Assembly (NCBI GenBank): GCA_021733645.1
Contig: JAHREJ010000002.1
Location: forward strand, 84,593-148,592
Length of the DNA: 64,000 nt
Origin: Bacillus subtilis subsp. subtilis
Lineage (GTDB): Bacteria; Pseudomonadota; Gammaproteobacteria; Xanthomonadales; Xanthomonadaceae
Direction: 5' to 3'
Numbering within the stretch: the first letter of the stretch is position 1; every line of letters starts with the position of its first letter. The position numbers and the translations under genes are program-made. This document shows positions 1 to 8,049 of this stretch, one piece after another. Below the pieces are notes generated by a model that was not told the origin of the DNA, searched no databases, and saw only the letters and a list, made by a program, of their open reading frames with translations.

Positions 1-201
1 CGCTACATCCGCGAGCGGCGCCTGTGGCTGGCCCACCGCCACCTGCAGCGCAATCCCGGCTGCAGCCTCACCTGGCTGCTGTACGAGGTCGGGTTCGCCT
101 CCGAGCGCCAGTTCCAGCGCGCCTTCCAGGCCCGATTCGGGATGTCGCCAGCGGCCTGGCGGCAGACCTGCCGCCACCAGCACCCGCACGGCCTGTCCTG
201 A
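1..201 (+). CDS. AraC-family transcriptional regulator, C-terminal end only
   Basis: The first 66 codons are open in frame 1 and end at a TGA. The peptide contains the second helix-turn-helix of the AraC/XylS family, with the typical signature LLYEVGFASERQFQRAF followed by FGMSPAAWR. This is the DNA-binding end of a transcription activator; the ligand or sensor part lies outside the window, so its target cannot be named. The C-terminal tail is short (CRHQHPHGLS), as is usual for such proteins. The gene is cut by the window edge, not by a mutation. Confidence 0.85.
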   Translation, partial: RYIRERRLWLAHRHLQRNPGCSLTWLLYEVGFASERQFQRAFQARFGMSPAAWRQTCRHQHPHGLS

Positions 202-321
202 GCGTTGCCGGCCCGGGGCCGGCAACGGCGGGCGGCTATACTGGCGGGCAATGGCCACTGCCCAGCCCCATCGGAACGCGTCTTGCAGGGACGGACACAA
301 CCGCCGCTGCCGCCGCACCGA

Positions 322-561
322 ATGACTACGCCCGATCGCCGCCTTCCCCCGGACCCCGCCGCCCTGCGCGCCGGCCTCACGGCCGAACAACGGCAGGCCG
401 TGGAGACGTTGGAGCACTTCGGCTGGCAACTGCGATTCGTGCGCCGGCCGCTGTTCCGCGACCCCATCCCGGTGCTGTTCGACCGCAGCGGCGAGCGCTT
501 TGTGGTGCTGCAACCGGACGGCAGCCTGGACGAATCGCAGACGTTGAAACTGCGCGATTGA
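322..561 (+). CDS. Small conserved protein of unknown function (79 aa)
   Basis: A 79-residue soluble protein with no signal peptide or membrane segment. The C-terminal half (residues about 28-79) carries a compact pattern, LEHFGWQLRFVRRPLF then PVLFDRSGERFVVLQPDGS, that I recognise from short uncharacterised proteins of Xanthomonas- and Pseudomonas-type genomes. An in-frame ATG exists upstream at 205, but the extra 39 residues are low-complexity and Arg-rich, so the ATG at 322 is preferred. No strong Shine-Dalgarno is visible. Function unknown. Confidence 0.6.
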   Translation: MTTPDRRLPPDPAALRAGLTAEQRQAVETLEHFGWQLRFVRRPLFRDPIPVLFDRSGERFVVLQPDGSLDESQTLKLRD

Positions 562-577
562 ACGCGCCGTGCCGGGG

Positions 578-1024
578 TCAGCGGATGACCAGCACCGGCA
601 CCGTGCTGCGCGCCAGCACCTCGGCGGTCTGGCTGCCCAGCAGTACGCGGGTAACCCCGCGACGGCCATGCGACGTCATCACGATCAGGTCGCTGTTGCG
701 CTCAACGGCGGTGTCGATGATGCCGTCGGCCGCGTAGCGGTCCAGCACGTGCACCACGTTGGCGCGCAGGCCCTGCGCGTCGGCCGTGGCCTTGGCCGGT
801 ACCAGCACCTTCTGCGCGGTTTCCTCGCGGTCGGCCTGGTACTCGGGGCTGTTCATGTAGCCCACGCTCCAGCCCATGGCGTCATACATGCCCACCGCCC
901 ACGGCTCGGAGACGGTCACGATATCGACCTCGGCATCCAGGTCCCTGGCCAGCTCCAGACCCTTGAGCAGCCCTTTTTCGGCCAGCGCCGAACCGTCGGT
1001 GGCAATCAGGATTCGCTTGTACAT
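578..1024 (-). CDS. Universal stress protein, UspA family
   Basis: A 148-residue single-domain USP. It opens with MYKRILIATDGSALAEKG, the usual first beta strand and acidic nucleotide-binding residue. The ATP-binding loop is seen near the C terminus as TSHGRRGVTRVLLGS, equivalent to the G-2x-G-9x-GS motif with a Thr in place of the first Gly, and the protein ends with the conserved strand VPVLVIR. USPs of the ATP-binding type act in the cytoplasm during starvation or redox stress; the exact role here is unknown. It stands alone, convergent with the small gene at 322-561. A longer frame upstream has no family similarity, so the ATG at 1024 is used. Confidence 0.9.
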   Translation of the reverse strand: MYKRILIATDGSALAEKGLLKGLELARDLDAEVDIVTVSEPWAVGMYDAMGWSVGYMNSPEYQADREETAQKVLVPAKATADAQGLRANVVHVLDRYAADGIIDTAVERNSDLIVMTSHGRRGVTRVLLGSQTAEVLARSTVPVLVIR

Positions 1025-1100
1025 GGCAGGGCTCCATCCGGGGTGGCAAGGTAGTGGCCACCATTGCACACCCGCTGTGGAGGCGGTGCCTTGAGCCAGA

Positions 1101-1661
1101 TCAATCCTGCCGCGGCACCGCCCGCGCCGGGTTGCCCACCACCGTGGTCCCGGCCGGCACGTCGCGTGTGACCACGCTGCCGGCCCCCACCACCGCATCG
1201 TCGCCGATGCTGACCCCCGGCAGGATGATCGCGCCGCCGCCGATCCACACATGGCACCCGATCCTCACCGGCCGTGCCAGTTCCAGCCCCGCTGCCCGCG
1301 CCTGCGCATCGCGCGGATGGTCGGCCGCATAGATCTGCACGGCCGGCCCGATCTGGGTGCCCGCACCGATGCTGACCTGGGCCACGTCCAGGATCACGCA
1401 GTTGTAGTTGAGAAACACCCCGGCGCCCAGGTGGATGTGGCTGCCGTAGTCGCAATGGAACGGCGGGCGGATCACCGCGCCCTCGCCCACCACCCCCAGC
1501 CGCTCGCGCAGCAGCGCGCGCCGTTGCGCCGGCGTTTCGGCCAGGGCGGCGTTGTAGCGCACCATCCAGTGCTTGGCCGCGGCCATCTCGGCCTGCAACG
1601 CGGGGTCGCCTGGCCGGTAGGGTTGGCCGGACAGCATTTTTTCCTTCTCACTCAGCGGCAT
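1101..1661 (-). CDS. maa: Maltose O-acetyltransferase-like sugar acetyltransferase
   Basis: A 186-residue protein of the left-handed beta-helix (hexapeptide) acetyltransferase family. The N-terminal maltose-acetyltransferase region is present (SEKEKMLSGQPYRPGDPAL), followed by hexapeptide turns such as IHLGAGVFLNYNCVILD, VRIGCHVWIGGGAIILPG and IGDDAVVGAGSVVTRDVP. The active-site histidine lies in YAADHPRDA. The family transfers acetyl from acetyl-CoA to maltose, glucose or related sugars and works as a trimer. Length is normal (about 185). Whether maltose or another sugar is the natural substrate cannot be told from sequence. Confidence 0.88.
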   Translation of the reverse strand: MPLSEKEKMLSGQPYRPGDPALQAEMAAAKHWMVRYNAALAETPAQRRALLRERLGVVGEGAVIRPPFHCDYGSHIHLGAGVFLNYNCVILDVAQVSIGAGTQIGPAVQIYAADHPRDAQARAAGLELARPVRIGCHVWIGGGAIILPGVSIGDDAVVGAGSVVTRDVPAGTTVVGNPARAVPRQD

Positions 1662-1733
1662 GGTCGATCCAGGTAGTGAGCGCTGATGATGCCGGCTGCG
1701 GCGGTTCGGGGTAAGCCCGCCCGGACAGGGCCC

Positions 1734-2006
1734 TCAGTGACCGCCTGCCCGCCAGCGCGACGCGCGTGCGGCGGCCAACGCACCCAGCCCGACGGCCACC
1801 GCCGTGGACCAGAACGGCCAGGCCCCCAGGGCGGTGCACAACCCGCTCGGCTGGGGCTGGCAGCGCAGCCGGACCAGATCCAGCGCACCGCCGCCCTGCA
1901 GGCAGGTGTAGGCATGCTCGAACAGGGCCAGCACCGGTGCTGCCCAGCCCGCCGACAACGTCAGCGCGACCAGGACAGCAAGCAGGTACGGAATTCCCTT
2001 GTTCAT
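1734..2006 (-). CDS. Small predicted membrane protein, unknown function (90 aa)
   Basis: A 90-residue protein with two hydrophobic stretches, residues about 5-24 (IPYLLAVLVALTLSAG) and 61-78 (WPFWSTAVAVGLGALAAA), and a cysteine-containing loop between them that is probably periplasmic (TCLQGG, LRCQPQPSGLC). Three cysteines in the loop could support a disulphide. The start at 2006 (MNKGIPYLL) is chosen because it gives a clean membrane or signal segment; an upstream ATG at 2060 adds 18 residues. No family recognised and the gene has no obvious partners. Confidence 0.5.
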   Translation of the reverse strand: MNKGIPYLLAVLVALTLSAGWAAPVLALFEHAYTCLQGGGALDLVRLRCQPQPSGLCTALGAWPFWSTAVAVGLGALAAARASRWRAGGH

Positions 2007-2262
2007 CAGTGCGCTCCCAGCGGACAGCGCCAGACTCTGGGCGCGTGGCAGGAGCGCCACAAGCGGCAGGCGACGAAGCGCGTGAAATCAGGGATGAGTG
2101 CGCGGCCGGCGCGGATGAGTCGCCGTGGGCGGCCGCGTCAACGGCGCGGCCTGCGCGCGCCTACCGTCCGTCGGGACGTGACTTCCGGCAGTGCCGGCCA
2201 CCCCCGGGGCGCCGTAGGTTGGTGGCAACCGGGCCGTTGGCACCGGTCACCGGGAGCGGCGC

Positions 2263-2976
2263 ATGGCAACGCAACGGCGGGACGGTCGGTGGGCCGGTGG
2301 GGTGTACCTGGTGGTGATCGCCACCGGCATCTTCAGCCTGGCCTACGTGCCATCGGCGATCAGCGTCGCCGACGATCCCGCCGCCACATTGGCCAACGTG
2401 ATCGCCCAGGCGGCCCTGTTCCGTGCCGGCATCGCGGCTTTCGCGCTGGAGCAGGTCGCCTTCCTGCTGCTGCCACTGTTGTTGTTCCGTCTGTGGGCGG
2501 CCACCCATCGCCGCCTGGCGGTGCTGATGGTGGCGTTGGCGGTCACCGCCGTGCCGATCGCACTGGCCGCGCTGGCGCACCGCCTGGAGGCGGTCAACCT
2601 GTTGACCGATCCGGCACTGGCGCGCGCCGTGTCGCCCGAACACCTGCAGGCACTGGCGCTGGCCGCCCTGAAAGGCTGGAGCAGCCACATTTTCCTGGCC
2701 AGTCTGTTCTGGGGGTTGTGGCTGCTGCCGTTCGGCTGGCTGGTGTGGCACACGCGCGTCATCCCCCGCCTGCTGGGGGCGCTGCTGATGCTGGGCGGCC
2801 TGGGCTACGTGCTCAACGTAGTTGGCGAACTGCTGATTCCCGGCTACGCCGCCACCGCCCTGTCCCACTACGCCACCGTGCCGGCCGCACTGGGGGAGAT
2901 CGGCAGCGGCGTGTGGCTGCTGCTGTTCGGCGCACGCCCCGCCACCCCGGCGCTGCCGGATGACGCACGTTCCTAG
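2263..2976 (+). CDS. DUF4386-type integral membrane protein
   Basis: A 237-residue protein with six likely membrane helices, for example GGVYLVVIATGIFSLAYV, LEQVAFLLLPLLLFRLW and IPRLLGALLMLGGLGYVLN. The layout, with a long loop between helices three and four containing the LKGWSSHIF segment, fits the DUF4386 family of bacterial inner-membrane proteins with no known reaction. The next gene, also a small membrane protein, starts only 12 bases downstream on the same strand, so the two are probably co-transcribed. Family name is from memory of the domain pattern; function unknown. Confidence 0.75.
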   Translation: MATQRRDGRWAGGVYLVVIATGIFSLAYVPSAISVADDPAATLANVIAQAALFRAGIAAFALEQVAFLLLPLLLFRLWAATHRRLAVLMVALAVTAVPIALAALAHRLEAVNLLTDPALARAVSPEHLQALALAALKGWSSHIFLASLFWGLWLLPFGWLVWHTRVIPRLLGALLMLGGLGYVLNVVGELLIPGYAATALSHYATVPAALGEIGSGVWLLLFGARPATPALPDDARS

Positions 2977-2988
2977 ACGAGACCGGCC

Positions 2989-3396
2989 ATGCACCGACCT
3001 GCCCTGCACGACATTCCCATCCACACCCGCTTCAAACTGTCCGCGCTGTGGACCGCGTTGATGTTCTGCTACATCTACGGTGATTACTTCGGCCTGTACG
3101 TGCCGGGCAAGCTGCAGGGCATGATCAACGGCCACGGACCGGTCGGGCCGGTGAGCGAAGGCACGCTGGTGGGTACGGCGATCATGCTGGCCATCCCGGC
3201 ACTGATGGTGCTGCTGTCGCTGGTGGCGCCAGCCCGGCTGGCGCGCTGGCTCAACATCGGCTTCGGCCTGGCCTACGCCGCGATCATGGTGCTGACCCTG
3301 CCCGGGGCATGGTGGTTCTACCTCACCCTGGGCGTGATCGAGATCGGGCTGTCGCTGGCCACCGTGGGGGTGGCGTGGCGCTGGCCGCGCCAATGA
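2989..3396 (+). CDS. DUF6326-type small membrane protein
   Basis: A 135-residue protein with four predicted helices. It begins with a polar segment (HDIPIHTRFKLSALWTALMF) followed by CYIYGDYFGLYVPG, a pattern typical of the DUF6326 group, then three more helices including IMLAIPALMVLLSLVAP and GFGLAYAAIMVLTLPG. It starts 12 bases after the DUF4386 gene and probably shares its transcript. Members often sit beside DUF4386 proteins; no biochemical role is known to me. Confidence 0.7.
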   Translation: MHRPALHDIPIHTRFKLSALWTALMFCYIYGDYFGLYVPGKLQGMINGHGPVGPVSEGTLVGTAIMLAIPALMVLLSLVAPARLARWLNIGFGLAYAAIMVLTLPGAWWFYLTLGVIEIGLSLATVGVAWRWPRQ

Positions 3397-3424
3397 AGGC
3401 GCCGGTGACCTGCGCCAGGCGCGG

Positions 3425-3979
3425 TCAGGCGGTACGCACCACGCGTGCGCCCTGGCACAGCGGATAGGTGGCCACCAGTTCGGCGATGCGCGCGTTGAGC
3501 GTCTCGAACGAAGCGCCATACAGATACAGCGCGGTTTCGGTCGGACCCTGCCACCAGCTGCAGATCTCGCCTACCCCTTCAATGCGCTCGACGATCTGTT
3601 CGAACAGGTCGTTCGAATCGCACTGCGCGTAGACCTCATCGGGCAGGTCGGTGCCGTTGAGGTACAGGGCCAGGCCCTCGGTGACGCCGAATGGCTGGTC
3701 CGGCGCGCCGGCGCGCTGGATCAGCGAGCCCTTCGGCGCACCCAGCTGTTCGAGCAGTTCGATCACGCCCGGCAGCGACGCCGCATCGTTCAGCGCAATC
3801 TCGATATCGCCGTACTCCACTTCCCCGTCCTCGGACAGCGCGGTGCCGCCTCCGGTGAGCTGGCCCAGCTCGGCACTTTCCAGCAGCGCATCAAGCGGAT
3901 CCTCGAACAGCGCGTGGCGATGCTCCGGCTGCAGCCTGGCGTTCAATTTGACGGTGATCTGCAACGACGAATCGGTCAT
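3425..3979 (-). CDS. Conserved hypothetical protein, acidic, 184 aa
   Basis: A soluble acidic protein with no signal peptide. The N-terminal half reads TVKLNARLQPEHRHALFEDP and then GGTALSEDGEVEYGDIEI; the C-terminal half includes GLALYLNGTDLPDEVYAQC and ICSWWQGPTETALYLYG. I do not recognise a named domain. The ATG at 3979 is preferred over one ten codons upstream because the latter falls in a repeat-flanked segment. The gene is convergent with the DUF6326 gene, with 28 bases between the stop codons. Function unknown. Confidence 0.6.
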   Translation of the reverse strand: MTDSSLQITVKLNARLQPEHRHALFEDPLDALLESAELGQLTGGGTALSEDGEVEYGDIEIALNDAASLPGVIELLEQLGAPKGSLIQRAGAPDQPFGVTEGLALYLNGTDLPDEVYAQCDSNDLFEQIVERIEGVGEICSWWQGPTETALYLYGASFETLNARIAELVATYPLCQGARVVRTA

Positions 3980-4010
3980 GGCGGCGATCTGCGCAAAGGG
4001 GAAGACCATT

Positions 4011-4110
4011 GTAGAGCCGGGCCATGCCCGGCTGCCTTCGGGGAGGGCGGGCCGCGACCGTTGCGCGATGTCCGCCGCGCAACGCGCAGCCGAGCATGGC
4101 GGGGCGCTAC
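4011..4110. repeat. SMAG-type REP dimer (inverted pair)
   Basis: A GTAG-headed palindrome (4011-4033, core AGCCGGGCCATGCCCGGCT) is followed by an oppositely oriented element ending in CTAC (4087-4110, with CAGCCGAGCATGGC). Together they could fold as paired hairpins. The arrangement is that of the GTAG-tagged REP elements of Stenotrophomonas. It lies upstream of the start of the 3425-3979 gene; the rest of the gap to uvrD (4111-4296) shows no gene. Confidence 0.75.
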
Positions 4111-4296
4111 CGGCCGTACTGCATCGGCCGTATTGCCGGTGGTCAGCGCGCCATCAACGCAGAAAGGAAGCGACCTTGCGCTCCGGCAACGCCACCAGCG
4201 CCGGCGGCAGGAAATCCCTGCTCGGCGGTGGGGCCGCGCAGGCGATTCTGGCCGCCGATGAAGCGCACGTGGCGCCTCATCGGGGGCGCGCCGGGG

Positions 4297-6489
4297 TCAA
4301 AGCACGGTCAGATTGGCATACGCCATCACCAGCCACTTGCTGCCGGCCTCGGCGAACTCCACCTGCACGCGGGCATGCGCGCCGCTGCCTTCATAGTCGG
4401 TGACCATGCCTTCGCCGAACCGCGCGTGGGTCACCATCGCGCCCAGCTTCAGCGGCGGTGCTTCCAGCGCGGCGTGGCCCATTACCCGGTTGGCACCCAG
4501 CGAGGCGGTACGCGACACCTGCACCTTGGGCCGCACTTCGTTGAGCAGTTCACGCGGGATCTCGCGCAGGAAGCGCGAGGGCACGTTGTAGTTTTCCTGG
4601 CCGTGGATGCGCCGCGATTCGGCGTAACTGAGCACCAGCTTCTGGCGCGCACGGGTAATGCCCACGTACGCCAGCCGGCGCTCTTCTTCCAGTCGGCCAC
4701 TCTCTTCCAGCGAGCGCGCGCTCGGGAACAGGCCGTCTTCCATGCCGGCCAGGAACACGATCGGGAACTCCAGGCCCTTGGCCGAGTGCAGGGTCATCAG
4801 CTGCACCCCTTCCTCGCCCGCCTGGGCCTGGCCTTCGCCGGCCTCCAGCGAGGCGTAGGACAGGAACGCCACCAGCTCACTCATGGTCTCGCCGGTCTCT
4901 TCGATGTCATCCTCGCGGCGCACGAAGCGCGACGCCACCGACACCAGTTCGTCCAGGTTGTCCGCGCGCGACTCCGAATCCAGCGCGTTGCGGCTTTCCT
5001 TGGACCAGTGCTCGCGCAGGCCCGAGCGCAGCAGCACGTGGTCGATGCGTTCGGCCAGGGTCATCTCGCCGGCTTCGGCATGCAGCTGGTTGACCAGGGT
5101 GAGGAAGCCGGCCAGCGCATTGCGCGCACGCGCGGCCAGGTCGTTGCCCTGGGTGGTCAGCATGGTGGCCTCCCACAGCGAAATGGCGTGGGTGCGTGCC
5201 AGCCGGCGCACTTCATCCAGCGTGCGATCGCCAATACCCCGCGTGGGCGTGTTGACCGCGCGCTCGAAGGCGGCGTCATCGTTGCGGTTGGTCATCAGCC
5301 GCAGGTAAGCCAGCGCGTCCTTGATTTCGGCACGCTCGAAGAAGCGCATGCCGCCATACACGCGGTATGGCACCTGCTCGGAAATCAGCGCTTCTTCAAA
5401 CGCACGCGACTGCGCGTTGCTGCGATAGAGCACCGCGGCGTCGCCGTAGCTGCCGCCGTCGCGCACCCACTGGCGCGCACGTTCGACCACGTAACGCGCT
5501 TCGTCCATTTCGTTGTAGGCCGCGTACAGGTCGATGGGATCGCCGTCGCCGCTGTCGGTCCACAGTTCCTTGCCGATGCGGTCGGGGTTGTGCGCGATCA
5601 CCGCGTTGGCTGCGCCCAGGATATTGGCGCTGGAGCGGTAGTTCTGCTCCAGGCGCACGGTCTGCGCGCCGGGGAAATCCTTCAGGAAGCGCTGCACGTT
5701 CTCGACCTTGGCGCCGCGCCAGCCGTAGATGGCCTGGTCGTCGTCGCCCACCACGAACACGTGGCCGCTGTCGCCGGCCAGCACGCGCACGAACGCGTAC
5801 TGGATGGCATTGGTATCCTGGAATTCGTCCACCAGGATCTCGCGGAAGCGCGAGCGGTAATGCGCCAGCAGCGCCGGGTTGTCGCGCAGCAGTTCATGCG
5901 CGCGCAACAGCAGCTCGGCGAAGTCGACCAGGCCGGCGCGGTCGCATCGCTCCTGGTAAGCCGCATACGCCTGGCGCATGGTTTCCAGCCACGCATCATG
6001 CGGCTCGGGCTGGATATGCTGCGGCCGGCGGCCTTCGTCCTTCTGCTCGTTGATCCACCATGCAATCTGCTTGGGCGGATGCTTGCTGTCGTCGATCTCC
6101 AGCTGCTGCACCACGCGCTTGACCAGCCGCAGCTGGTCGTCGGAATCGAGCACCTGGAAGCTGTCGGGCAGCTTGGCATCCTGATAATGCAGGCGCAGCA
6201 GGCGGTGGGCCAGCCCGTGGAAGGTGCCGATCCAGGCACCGCGGCTGCCCTGCGCCAGTTGCAGGTCGATGCGGTGGCGCATTTCGCCGGCAGCCTTGTT
6301 GGTGAAGGTCACCGCAAAAATGCCGTGGGTGGGCACGCCGCAGACTTCATTCAGCCAGGCGATGCGGTGGATAAGCACGCGGGTCTTGCCGGAACCGGCA
6401 CCGGCAAGCACCAGATGGTGGCCGGGCGGGGCGGACACAGCTTCGCGCTGGGCGGGGTTGAGCCCGTCGAGCAAGTGGGAGACATCCAT
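4297..6489 (-). CDS. uvrD: DNA helicase II, UvrD
   Basis: A 730-residue superfamily 1A helicase, full length for the family. It unwinds DNA 3' to 5' with ATP in nucleotide excision and mismatch repair. Visible motifs: N-terminal LNPAQREAV (Q motif), Walker A AGAGSGKT (residues 29-36), motif Ia TFTNKAAGEM, Walker B DEFQDTN (221-227), motif III GDDDQAIYGWRGA, motif IV LEQNYRSS, and late motifs LMTLHSAKGLEFP and LAYVGITRAR. The C-terminal end has the usual Tudor-like tail (GAMVTHARFGEGMVTDYEG). Rep would be the main alternative, but the tail and overall length favour UvrD. Downstream are a SMAG pair and no further minus-strand gene in an operon. Confidence 0.95.
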   Translation of the reverse strand: MDVSHLLDGLNPAQREAVSAPPGHHLVLAGAGSGKTRVLIHRIAWLNEVCGVPTHGIFAVTFTNKAAGEMRHRIDLQLAQGSRGAWIGTFHGLAHRLLRLHYQDAKLPDSFQVLDSDDQLRLVKRVVQQLEIDDSKHPPKQIAWWINEQKDEGRRPQHIQPEPHDAWLETMRQAYAAYQERCDRAGLVDFAELLLRAHELLRDNPALLAHYRSRFREILVDEFQDTNAIQYAFVRVLAGDSGHVFVVGDDDQAIYGWRGAKVENVQRFLKDFPGAQTVRLEQNYRSSANILGAANAVIAHNPDRIGKELWTDSGDGDPIDLYAAYNEMDEARYVVERARQWVRDGGSYGDAAVLYRSNAQSRAFEEALISEQVPYRVYGGMRFFERAEIKDALAYLRLMTNRNDDAAFERAVNTPTRGIGDRTLDEVRRLARTHAISLWEATMLTTQGNDLAARARNALAGFLTLVNQLHAEAGEMTLAERIDHVLLRSGLREHWSKESRNALDSESRADNLDELVSVASRFVRREDDIEETGETMSELVAFLSYASLEAGEGQAQAGEEGVQLMTLHSAKGLEFPIVFLAGMEDGLFPSARSLEESGRLEEERRLAYVGITRARQKLVLSYAESRRIHGQENYNVPSRFLREIPRELLNEVRPKVQVSRTASLGANRVMGHAALEAPPLKLGAMVTHARFGEGMVTDYEGSGAHARVQVEFAEAGSKWLVMAYANLTVL

Positions 6490-6612
6490 GCACCTATTTT
6501 ACCCCCAGCAGCGCGCGACCGGGGCCGGCAAGCATGGTCGGTTGGTGCGCGTCAGGTCACGCGTTCACACGCAGCCGATTGCCACGCAGGGCGTGCCGCC
6601 GCGCAGGCGCCC

Positions 6613-7995
6613 TCAGCCCAGCGCGCGCACGGCCGCCTGCTGCGCCTGGCCGCGCAGCTCGGGAATGGCCAGGCTTTCCCACAACGTGCCGATCCGCAGG
6701 CTGCCAACCAGCTGGATGCCCAGGTGCGGCCGGCCGGCAGAGTCCAGCAGCTGGCCGTGCTCCACCGAGCTGTCCAGGCCCAGCCCGTGCGGCCCCGGGC
6801 GCGCGTGGCCGTCGGCCAGCAACTGCTGCACCAGCGGATTGCGCATCGCGTTGGCGCGGGTTTCCACGCCGGTGGCGTTGATCAGCGCGCCCACCTGCAG
6901 CGGCGGCAGACCACCGCCGGCACCGTGTGCATGCACCTGCAGCGTGCCGTCCAGCACCAACACGGTGTCCAGCCGGGCGCGGTGGCGCTGCAACTGGCCG
7001 GACTGTTCCAACGCGGCCACCTGCGCCGCCACGGTCTCGGCGATGCGATGGCGATGCACATCCCAATACCGCACCACGTGGCGCAGGAAACGGCGTTGGT
7101 CGGCGCCATCAAGGCCCAACCACAGTGCCTGGCCAAGCGGGCGGATGCGGTCCATCACGCTCTGCCAGGGCAGGCCTTGCGCGACCGCATCGCGCGCGTG
7201 CGCACGCAGCGCGCGCAGCACCTGCCGCAGCGGCAGGCCCGGGAGCGGGAGCGGATCAAAGCCGGCCGTGCCGCCATGCGCATGGGCCAGCGGCAGCAGT
7301 GCATGCCGCGACAGCACATGGAGTCGCCCGCGATGCCCTGCATTGGCCAGCGCCACCACGCTGTCGGCCATGCTCAGGCCCGACCCGATGATGGCCAGGT
7401 CGCCGTCGCCGGCCAGCAGGCGCACCCCGTCGTAATCCCAGGCATCCACCACCTTGCCCGGCGGCAGCGCGTCGGCGCCGGCCACCGGCAGCGGGCGCAT
7501 GCTGTTGCCGCAGGCCAGCACCACCCGGCGCGCCTGCCAGGGGTCGCCGCCCGCCAGCGTCAGGCGCTGCGAGGTGGCCCCCGGGTGCAGCGCGATGACC
7601 GCTTCATGCACCACGCTCAATCGCGCGGGGCTGCCGGCCTGGGCCTGGGCCAGGCGCGCCTGCAGATACTCGGCATAGCAGCGGCGTGGCGCGTACTGTG
7701 CCGCCAGCACCTCACGCGGCATGCCCGGGAACGCATCGGCCTGCAGCAGGTAATCGAGGAAATCATCGGGCGCTTCAGGCAGCCCGCTCATCCTGCCAAC
7801 CGGCACGTTGAGCAGGTGCTCGGGCCACGGCGTGGCGTAGGCGATGCCCTGGGCCAGCGCCGAGGCCGGCTCGAACAAGGCGATATGGATCGCCGCGGTC
7901 GCATGGCGCAGCGCATGCAGCGCCACCAGCACGCCCGCCGCACCGCCGCCGACGATGGCCAGGTCACACTGGCGTTGAAGTTCGGTTGCCGTCAT
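6613..7995 (-). CDS. FAD/NAD(P)-binding protein (NAD_binding_9 type oxidoreductase)
   Basis: A 460-residue protein beginning with a dinucleotide-binding fold, CDLAIVGGGAAGVLVALHAL (residues about 10-29). A second GxG-rich site is seen as DLAIIGSGLSMADSVVALA near residue 200. Between them are GMPREVLAAQYAPRRCYAEYL and other segments typical of the YdhS-like group with the NAD_binding_9 domain. Such proteins are presumed flavin oxidoreductases, but their substrates are not known. The gene is flanked on the same strand by uvrD and cardiolipin synthase, with gaps of over 50 bases, so an operon is not certain. Confidence 0.8.
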   Translation of the reverse strand: MTATELQRQCDLAIVGGGAAGVLVALHALRHATAAIHIALFEPASALAQGIAYATPWPEHLLNVPVGRMSGLPEAPDDFLDYLLQADAFPGMPREVLAAQYAPRRCYAEYLQARLAQAQAGSPARLSVVHEAVIALHPGATSQRLTLAGGDPWQARRVVLACGNSMRPLPVAGADALPPGKVVDAWDYDGVRLLAGDGDLAIIGSGLSMADSVVALANAGHRGRLHVLSRHALLPLAHAHGGTAGFDPLPLPGLPLRQVLRALRAHARDAVAQGLPWQSVMDRIRPLGQALWLGLDGADQRRFLRHVVRYWDVHRHRIAETVAAQVAALEQSGQLQRHRARLDTVLVLDGTLQVHAHGAGGGLPPLQVGALINATGVETRANAMRNPLVQQLLADGHARPGPHGLGLDSSVEHGQLLDSAGRPHLGIQLVGSLRIGTLWESLAIPELRGQAQQAAVRALG

Positions 7996-8049
7996 GCCGC
8001 GATTGTAGGCGATGCGCGCGATGGGCCTGTGTGGCCCGTTGCGGCACCG